Source: an uncultured Dehalococcoidia bacterium
Lineage (GTDB): Bacteria; Chloroflexota; Dehalococcoidia; Lucifugimonadales; UBA3495
Length of the DNA stretch: 64,000 bases
Direction of reading: 5' to 3'
NCBI GenBank assembly: GCA_958296385.1
Contig: OY282494.1
Span: forward strand, 913,416-977,415
The notes under the pieces were generated by a model. That model did not search any database. It saw only the letters and a program-made list of their open reading frames with translations, and was not told where the DNA came from. Position numbers and translations under genes: made by a program. This document shows positions 59,164 to 64,000 of this stretch, one piece after another; position 1 is the first letter of the stretch, and the number at the start of each line of letters is the position of its first letter.

Positions 59164-60858
59164 GTGAAGCTGAAAGGTTCGGAAATCATCTGTGAGAGTT
59201 TGCTGCGGGAGGGGGTGGACGTGCTTTTTGGGCATCCGGGAGGGGCGATTTTGCCTTTTTACGATGCGCTGTGGGCGTATCCGCAGCTGCGGCACATATT
59301 GGTGCGGCACGAGCAGTCGGCTGCCCACGCCGCCGACGGCTACGCCCGGATGTCGGGGAAACCCGGCGTGTGCGTGGCAACCTCGGGGCCGGGGGCAACG
59401 AATCTGGTCACCGGGATAATGGGCGCCAAAGCCGACAGCGTGCCGCTGGTGGCCATCACCGGGCAGGTGGCGCGGGCGGCGATGGGAACCGAGGCGTTTC
59501 AGGAGTGCGACATTTGCAGCATCGCGGCGGTGTGCACCAAACGAACCTATCTGGTGCTCTCCGCCGCCGATTTGGCCCGCACGATCCAGGATGCCTTTCG
59601 GGTGGCGCAGGAGGGCCGGCCGGGGCCGGTGCTCATCGACGTGCCGAGGGACGTGCAGCTGGAGGAAGTGGAGTTTGAGTATCCGGAACGGCCGGCGGCT
59701 GCGGAAGCGGGGCTGTCGGACGAGGTGCTGGCCAACGTCCAAAAGGCGGCGGATTTAATCAACGAGGCGGAGCGGCCGGTAATCATCGCCGGGCATGGCA
59801 TCGTCAACTCGCGGGCGTTTGACGAGCTGCGGGGGTTGGCGGAACGCACCGGGATTCCGGTCATCAACACGCTGCTGGGCCTGGGCGGGTTTCCGCGCAA
59901 TCATCCGCAAAGCCTGGGGATGCTGGGGATGCACGGGATGTACTGGTGCAACATGGTAGTTGACCAGGCGGACGTGCTCATCGGGCTGGGGATGCGGTTT
60001 GACGACCGGGTTACGGGGCGGGTGTCGGGGTTTGCGCCGCACGCGCGCATCATCCACCTGGACATTGAGGCCACGCAGGTGGGGCGGACGGTGCCGGTGG
60101 AGGTGCCGCTGGTGGGCGACGCCAAGCCGGTTTTGCAGGCGCTGCTGCCGCTGGTGCGCCGGGTGGAACGCCCGGAATGGATGGCATCGGTGAACCGGCT
60201 GCGCGAACAGCACCCGTCGCTGGCCATACCAAGCAGCGACGCCCTGCTGCCGCAGCAGGTGCTGACCAGTATGAACGAGGTCATCCAGAACGATGACGAC
60301 GCAGTGGTGGTAACCGGCGTGGGGCAGCATCAGATGTGGGCGGCCCAATACCTGTTTCTGAACCAGCCCAACTCGTTCGTAACGTCCGGCGGCCTGGGCG
60401 CGATGGGGTTTGAGGTGCCGGCGGCGCTGGGCGCGCAGATGGCCCGCCCCGGGTCAACGGTGTGGTCGGTGGCCGGGGACGGCGGGTTTCAGATGACGTT
60501 GCAGGAACTGGTGACGGCGGTGGAGGAGAAACTGCCGGTGAAAATTGCGCTGTTCAACAACGGCTACCTGGGGATGGTGCGGCAGTGGCAGGAGATGTTC
60601 TTTGACGGCCACATCAAGGAAGTGCCAATGCCGGGGCCGAACTACGTCAAACTGGCCGAGGCATACGGCATCCCCGCCCTGCGGGTGGAACACCAGGAGG
60701 ACGTAGCCGCCGCGCTGCAACAGGCGCAGGACTACGACGGGCCGTTTCTCATCGAGTTTGTCGTTGAGAGGGAGACCAACGTGTTTCCAATGGTGCCGCC
60801 GGGCGGCTCGCTGGCCGACACAATGGAAGACCCGCGAACTGCGGCGGCGGCTCGGTAA
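59164..60858 (+). CDS. ilvB: acetolactate synthase, large (catalytic) subunit
   Basis: A 564-residue ThDP enzyme that condenses pyruvate (with pyruvate or 2-oxobutyrate) in valine, leucine and isoleucine synthesis. The PYR domain has DVLFGHPGGAILPFYDAL and the activating Glu50 in VRHEQSAAHAADGYAR; the PP domain has the ThDP-Mg motif VAGDGGFQMTLQELVTA with LFNNGYLGMVRQWQEMFFDG. GTG 59164 follows AGGGGG and gives the normal length; the frame opens at 59044 but that stretch would encode low-complexity repeats. It is controlled by the T-box upstream. No small regulatory subunit (ilvN) follows. Confidence 0.95.
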   Translation: MKLKGSEIICESLLREGVDVLFGHPGGAILPFYDALWAYPQLRHILVRHEQSAAHAADGYARMSGKPGVCVATSGPGATNLVTGIMGAKADSVPLVAITGQVARAAMGTEAFQECDICSIAAVCTKRTYLVLSAADLARTIQDAFRVAQEGRPGPVLIDVPRDVQLEEVEFEYPERPAAAEAGLSDEVLANVQKAADLINEAERPVIIAGHGIVNSRAFDELRGLAERTGIPVINTLLGLGGFPRNHPQSLGMLGMHGMYWCNMVVDQADVLIGLGMRFDDRVTGRVSGFAPHARIIHLDIEATQVGRTVPVEVPLVGDAKPVLQALLPLVRRVERPEWMASVNRLREQHPSLAIPSSDALLPQQVLTSMNEVIQNDDDAVVVTGVGQHQMWAAQYLFLNQPNSFVTSGGLGAMGFEVPAALGAQMARPGSTVWSVAGDGGFQMTLQELVTAVEEKLPVKIALFNNGYLGMVRQWQEMFFDGHIKEVPMPGPNYVKLAEAYGIPALRVEHQEDVAAALQQAQDYDGPFLIEFVVERETNVFPMVPPGGSLADTMEDPRTAAAAR

Positions 60859-60983
60859 TGCCAAGTGAGGGCCTGCCCCCCGGTCGCTCTGCGCGCGGGG
60901 GGTGGGTTCACAATGACAGCCGGGTAAGCTCAAAGTGGTTGGGTCAAGTCATAATCGTTCATCCTGTGGGAGAGAGTTTGCGG

Positions 60984-61491
60984 TTGGCTGGTATCGGGCT
61001 ATCGGTATCGGGCGGTGGGTTCGGTTGGTTTGGTTGGTGTCGGAGATTCAAGTCGTTGTCAGCCCTACGGCCGGAGGTGGGTACGCAACTATTTTGGACC
61101 TTCATTTTACGTGGCCTGCCCTAATGAGAGGCAGCACGCGGGCTGAAGCTCGATACCCTGCGGAGGCAGCCCGCGCCGTGGAAGCGGGGTCGGGACTACC
61201 CTTGCCGATTGCGATTTTTTGCTGACTGGCCGTTTTTGACTTGAATCTCCGGCGGTTGTGCTAGCGGTTTGGTGCTCCGGTTCCTCAGGGGACGTTCCTG
61301 GCCGGGAACGGCTGGGGGCCGGGGGTTGCTTGATTTGCCCGATGGATGTATTATGGCGAACGCGGGTGCGGATTGCAAGCAGGGGGTGTCACTGATTTTT
61401 TGGATTTGGCGGAGGATTTTGACGGGGCGGCGTATCTTTGGAGGCAATGGGGGTGACGCTGGGGGAAATGATTTCCCCCAGACCCCCTCGG
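60984..61491. repeat. dispersed non-coding repeat A, copy 2
   Basis: Imperfect copy of 6440-6990. Arms CGGAGATTCAAGTC (61041-61054) and GACTTGAATCTCCG (61238-61251) bound the core, with the identical 69-base block at 61096-61164. It ends with palindrome B at 61459. It fills most of the gap of about 740 bases between ilvB and the DUF1800 gene; the remainder (60859-60983 and 61492-61596) shows no gene. Confidence 0.75.
61459..61481. repeat. short palindrome B, copy 3
   Basis: Same CTGGGGGAAAT/ATTTCCCCCAG palindrome as at 6965 and 30499, including the outer GGGGGT and ACCCCC. Confidence 0.8.
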
Positions 61492-61596
61492 TTGAAACGC
61501 AACGCGGATGGCGGGGCTGGCGGGGTTGAGATTCAGGGGGGGTTAATGGTACTATCGCACGCAATGATTGGTATGCTTGGATGAGGAGGTTTATCT

Positions 61597-63000
61597 ATGG
61601 CTGACCATGATATTTCATTGATTGCCCATTTGATGCGGCGCGCCGGGTTTGGCGCTCAGTATCATGAGCTGGAGGCCCTGACCGAACAGGGCTATGAGGC
61701 CACCGTTGCGGCGCTGCTGGACCCGGAATCGCAGCCCAGCGGCCTTGACCTTGACCTGGCGGAACGCTACTTCATCGAATGGAGCCACTTCACCCGAGGC
61801 GTGCCCGAGTACTGGGCCTGGCGCATGATTAACTCCAAACGCCAGCTGGAAGAGAAAATGGTGCTGTTCTGGCACGGCGTCCTCTGCACCGCCGACAGCA
61901 AGACACAGAGCTACCCGACGTCCTACGACGAGCTGGAGATGTTCCGCAAGTTTGGGATGGGCAGTTTCCGGGATTTGCTGCTGGAGATTTCCCGCGACCC
62001 GGCGATGGTGTTTTACCTGGACAACTGCCTCAGCCACAAGGGGGCCATCAACGAGAACTATGGCCGTGAGCTGCTGGAGCTGTTCTCGATGGGCGTGGGG
62101 ATGGACGGCGAGTTCAACTACACCGAGGATGACGTAAAGGAATGTTCCCGCGCGTTCACCGGCTGGACGCTGGCGAACAACGTTCCGGGGCAGCCCTATG
62201 GCCGCTACTCGGCCAAGTTCCTTTACAATCCGGCCGACCACGACGAGGGAACCAAGACGTTCCTCGGCGAAACCGGCAACTTCAACGGCGAGGACATCAT
62301 TGACATCATCTGCAAGCAGCCGGCGGCGGCCCGGTTCCTTTCCCGGCACCTTTACCGCTACTTTATTGCCGACGAGGCGCAGGTGCCGGCCTGGATGGAC
62401 ACGCCGCCCAATGACCCGGACACCATCAAGATGCTGGAGGACGAGTATTACCGCTCCGGCTACGACATCCGCTCGATGCTGCGGGTGCTGTTCCACTCCG
62501 ACGCTTTCAAGAATTCGCGCTTTGCGCTGGTCAAAAGCCCGGTGGAAACGGTCATCGGCACGCTGCGTCTGATTGGCGACTGGACTACTCCGAAGCCCGG
62601 CTTTGAGTTCATCTTTGACGAGATGAAGTACATGGGCCAGGAGCTGTTCAATCCGCCCTCCGTAGAGGGCTGGCACACCGGACGGGAGTGGATTGACGGC
62701 GGCACGCTGGTGCATCGCATCAACTTTACCGCCGACTTTGTGGGCGACGTGAACTACCCCGGCATCCGGGGGATGGTTGACCGCCTGGCGTCCGACGGGC
62801 CGACGATTGAGCCGGCGCAGCTGGTGGACGGCTGCCTGCAACTGCTGGGCTGCTACGAGCTGGCCGACGAAACCCGCGAGATGCTGGCCAATCAGGCCGG
62901 GAAAGACGGCGTAATCCACACGGATACCGGCGACTTCTCGGAGCGGGTCAGCAAGACGCTGCAAATGATCGTGGCGACGAAAGAGTACCTGTACGCTTAG
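61597..63000 (+). CDS. DUF1800 family protein
   Basis: A complete 467-residue DUF1800 protein. It begins HDISLIAHLMRRAGFGAQYH and has EKMVLFWHGVLCTADSK, NYGRELLELFSMGVGMDGEF, YTEDDVKECSRAFTGWTLAN, RFLSRHLYRYFIADEAQVPA and NPPSVEGWHTGREWIDGG, all typical of the family. AGGAGG lies before ATG 61597. The DUF1501 gene follows after about 100 bases, the usual pairing. Function of the pair is unknown; many DUF1501 members are secreted. No signal peptide is seen in this one. The gene at the left window edge is its paralogue. Confidence 0.92.
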   Translation: MADHDISLIAHLMRRAGFGAQYHELEALTEQGYEATVAALLDPESQPSGLDLDLAERYFIEWSHFTRGVPEYWAWRMINSKRQLEEKMVLFWHGVLCTADSKTQSYPTSYDELEMFRKFGMGSFRDLLLEISRDPAMVFYLDNCLSHKGAINENYGRELLELFSMGVGMDGEFNYTEDDVKECSRAFTGWTLANNVPGQPYGRYSAKFLYNPADHDEGTKTFLGETGNFNGEDIIDIICKQPAAARFLSRHLYRYFIADEAQVPAWMDTPPNDPDTIKMLEDEYYRSGYDIRSMLRVLFHSDAFKNSRFALVKSPVETVIGTLRLIGDWTTPKPGFEFIFDEMKYMGQELFNPPSVEGWHTGREWIDGGTLVHRINFTADFVGDVNYPGIRGMVDRLASDGPTIEPAQLVDGCLQLLGCYELADETREMLANQAGKDGVIHTDTGDFSERVSKTLQMIVATKEYLYA

Positions 63001-63096
63001 CCGCCTTACACTGGGAACGCGGCGGGCGCTGCGCCGGCAACCGCTGGCAGCCGCCCGCCATCAAACACAATCCCTCACTTCGGGGAGGAGGAAATC

Positions 63097-64000
63097 GTGA
63101 CCGCCAACAAGAAAGACCCGGTTCTGGTAGTTCTGCAAATGTCGGGCGCCTTTGACGCTCTGAACACGTTCATTCCGTACAGCGACCCGCACTACATTGA
63201 CTATCGCCCGCATCTGCGGGTGGAGCCGGAGCACGTGCTGGCCGTTGACGACAAGGTGGGGTTCCATCCGGCGATGGGGCCGATGAAAGACCTGTATGAC
63301 GACGGCAAGGTTGCGGTAATCCAGGGCATCGGCTATCCCAATCCGATACGCTCGCACTTCCGCTCAATGGACATCTGGCACACGGCGGAGCCGGCCAAGA
63401 TGGCGACGGAGGGGTGGCTGGGCAAGACCGTTGCCGACTTGGACCCGCACAAAGAGAACGTGCTGACCGCCGTGAGCTTTGGCCGGGGACTGCCCCGGGC
63501 GCTGGCCGTGCCGGGCGTGTCCGTGGCATCGGTGGGCAGCCTGGAAACCTACGGCGTCCTCACTTCCATTGACGCCCCGGACCAGCGTTCGGAGGCCCTG
63601 GACATCTTTGCGCGGATGTACTCGCCGATGGTGGGCAGCGGCCCCATCAACGACTACCTGTCGCAGACCGGCCTGGACGCGCTCAAGGGCGCCGACATTC
63701 TGAGCACCGCGCCGGAGCAGTACTCGTCCAGCATCGAGTACAACGGCGATTACTTCTCGCAGTGGGTCAAGAACGTGGCGCAGGTGCATCTGGCCGGGTT
63801 CGGCACGCGGGTGCTGTACACGGGCTACAACCCCGGCGCTTTTGACACGCACGCCAACCAGCCGGCGGCTTTCCACCGGCTGTGGTCGGACGTTTCTAAC
63901 GCGGTGAGCGACTTCTACTATGACCTGAAGGAACACAACACCGGCGAGGAAGTGGTGATAATGCTGTTCACCGAGTTTGGCCGGCGGGTCAAGGAGAACG
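63097..64000 (+). CDS. DUF1501 family protein, N-terminal part
   Basis: The frame opens with GTG 63097, seven bases after GGGGAGGAGG, and runs off the window; about 301 residues are visible. It reads PVLVVLQMSGAFDALNTFIP, FHPAMGPMKDLYDDGKVAVI, QGIGYPNPIRSHFRSMDIWH and later GYNPGAFDTHANQP and VIMLFTEFGRRVKEN, matching DUF1501 proteins, whose fold is related to sulfatases and alkaline phosphatases. The usual twin-arginine signal is absent and LQMSGAFDAL stands where LxLxGGxDGLN is common. It pairs with the DUF1800 gene upstream. Confidence 0.9.
   Translation, partial: MTANKKDPVLVVLQMSGAFDALNTFIPYSDPHYIDYRPHLRVEPEHVLAVDDKVGFHPAMGPMKDLYDDGKVAVIQGIGYPNPIRSHFRSMDIWHTAEPAKMATEGWLGKTVADLDPHKENVLTAVSFGRGLPRALAVPGVSVASVGSLETYGVLTSIDAPDQRSEALDIFARMYSPMVGSGPINDYLSQTGLDALKGADILSTAPEQYSSSIEYNGDYFSQWVKNVAQVHLAGFGTRVLYTGYNPGAFDTHANQPAAFHRLWSDVSNAVSDFYYDLKEHNTGEEVVIMLFTEFGRRVKEN

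Noticed and set aside
1-64000. tRNA, rRNA and CRISPR arrays
   Set aside because: I saw no tRNA-like T-loop/acceptor arrangement, rRNA sequence or regularly spaced direct repeats; a covariance-model scan would be needed to exclude tRNAs fully.

Overview
The window is high-GC bacterial DNA with dense, mostly short-gap coding on both strands. The mix of families (F420/flavin luciferase-like oxidoreductase, CaiB/BaiF CoA-transferase, hydantoinases, GMC oxidoreductase, DUF1800/DUF1501, DUF3179, Uma2, T-box-controlled acetolactate synthase, Thr/Pro-rich lipoproteins, no outer-membrane export genes) suggests a Chloroflexota genome, perhaps of the Dehalococcoidia/SAR202 kind. That placement is inference from gene content; no rRNA or other marker gene lies in the window.

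Layout. 1-6.3 kb: tail of a DUF1800 protein, acyl-CoA dehydrogenase, NHL propeller, PAC2 protein, protoglobin and a degenerate type II dehydroquinase-like protein. 6.4-7.0 kb: non-coding repeat whose second copy lies at 61.0-61.5 kb. 7.1-16.5 kb: S9 peptidase, HicB-like proteins, a GatC-like/HicB-like/amidase chain, galU, a two-subunit ThDP decarboxylase, a MITE-like element, ribH and an LLM oxidoreductase. 16.5-22.2 kb (minus strand): DUF4129 and DUF58 proteins separated by a HEPN two-gene module, then a GT-C type membrane protein whose N-terminus is encoded by a 21-base homopolymer. 22.4-29.1 kb: CMD protein, TPR protein, a possible lipid cluster (PlsY-like, methyltransferase, radical SAM), a coiled-coil protein and a DNA methyltransferase. 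29.2-32.9 kb: CoA-transferase, HyuB and uracil-DNA glycosylase (UDG). 32.9-38.6 kb: a defence-like island with MazF, a single-chain restriction-modification enzyme, a broken copy of the UDG 3' end, patatin and an MBL hydrolase. 38.9-48.8 kb: GMC oxidoreductase, duplicated lipoproteins, DinB, tandem Uma2 proteins, dihydropyrimidinase-like amidohydrolase and a PQQ-type propeller. 49-53.2 kb: peptide/nickel-type ABC importer (binding protein and two permeases, no ATPase). 53.2-58.5 kb: two mini coiled-coil membrane proteins, a DUF3179 lipoprotein with an in-frame UGA, Leu/Val dehydrogenase, cyclophilin and MFS transporter. 58.7-60.9 kb: promoter, T-box and ilvB. 61.6-64 kb: a DUF1800-DUF1501 pair running off the end.

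Strongest leads: (1) the DUF3179 gene has a single in-frame UGA exactly where relatives carry the first Cys of a CPLC motif, followed at a suitable distance by a SECIS-like hairpin, so it is a candidate selenoprotein; (2) the RM/MazF block is bracketed by an intact UDG gene and a decayed duplicate of its 3' end, which looks like an insertion footprint; (3) an adjacent MBL-patatin pair in more AT-rich DNA is a candidate defence module; (4) several families of non-coding inverted-repeat elements occur, one with terminal inverted repeats and a probable target duplication; (5) a homopolymer tract in a surface-type glycosyltransferase could switch it on and off.
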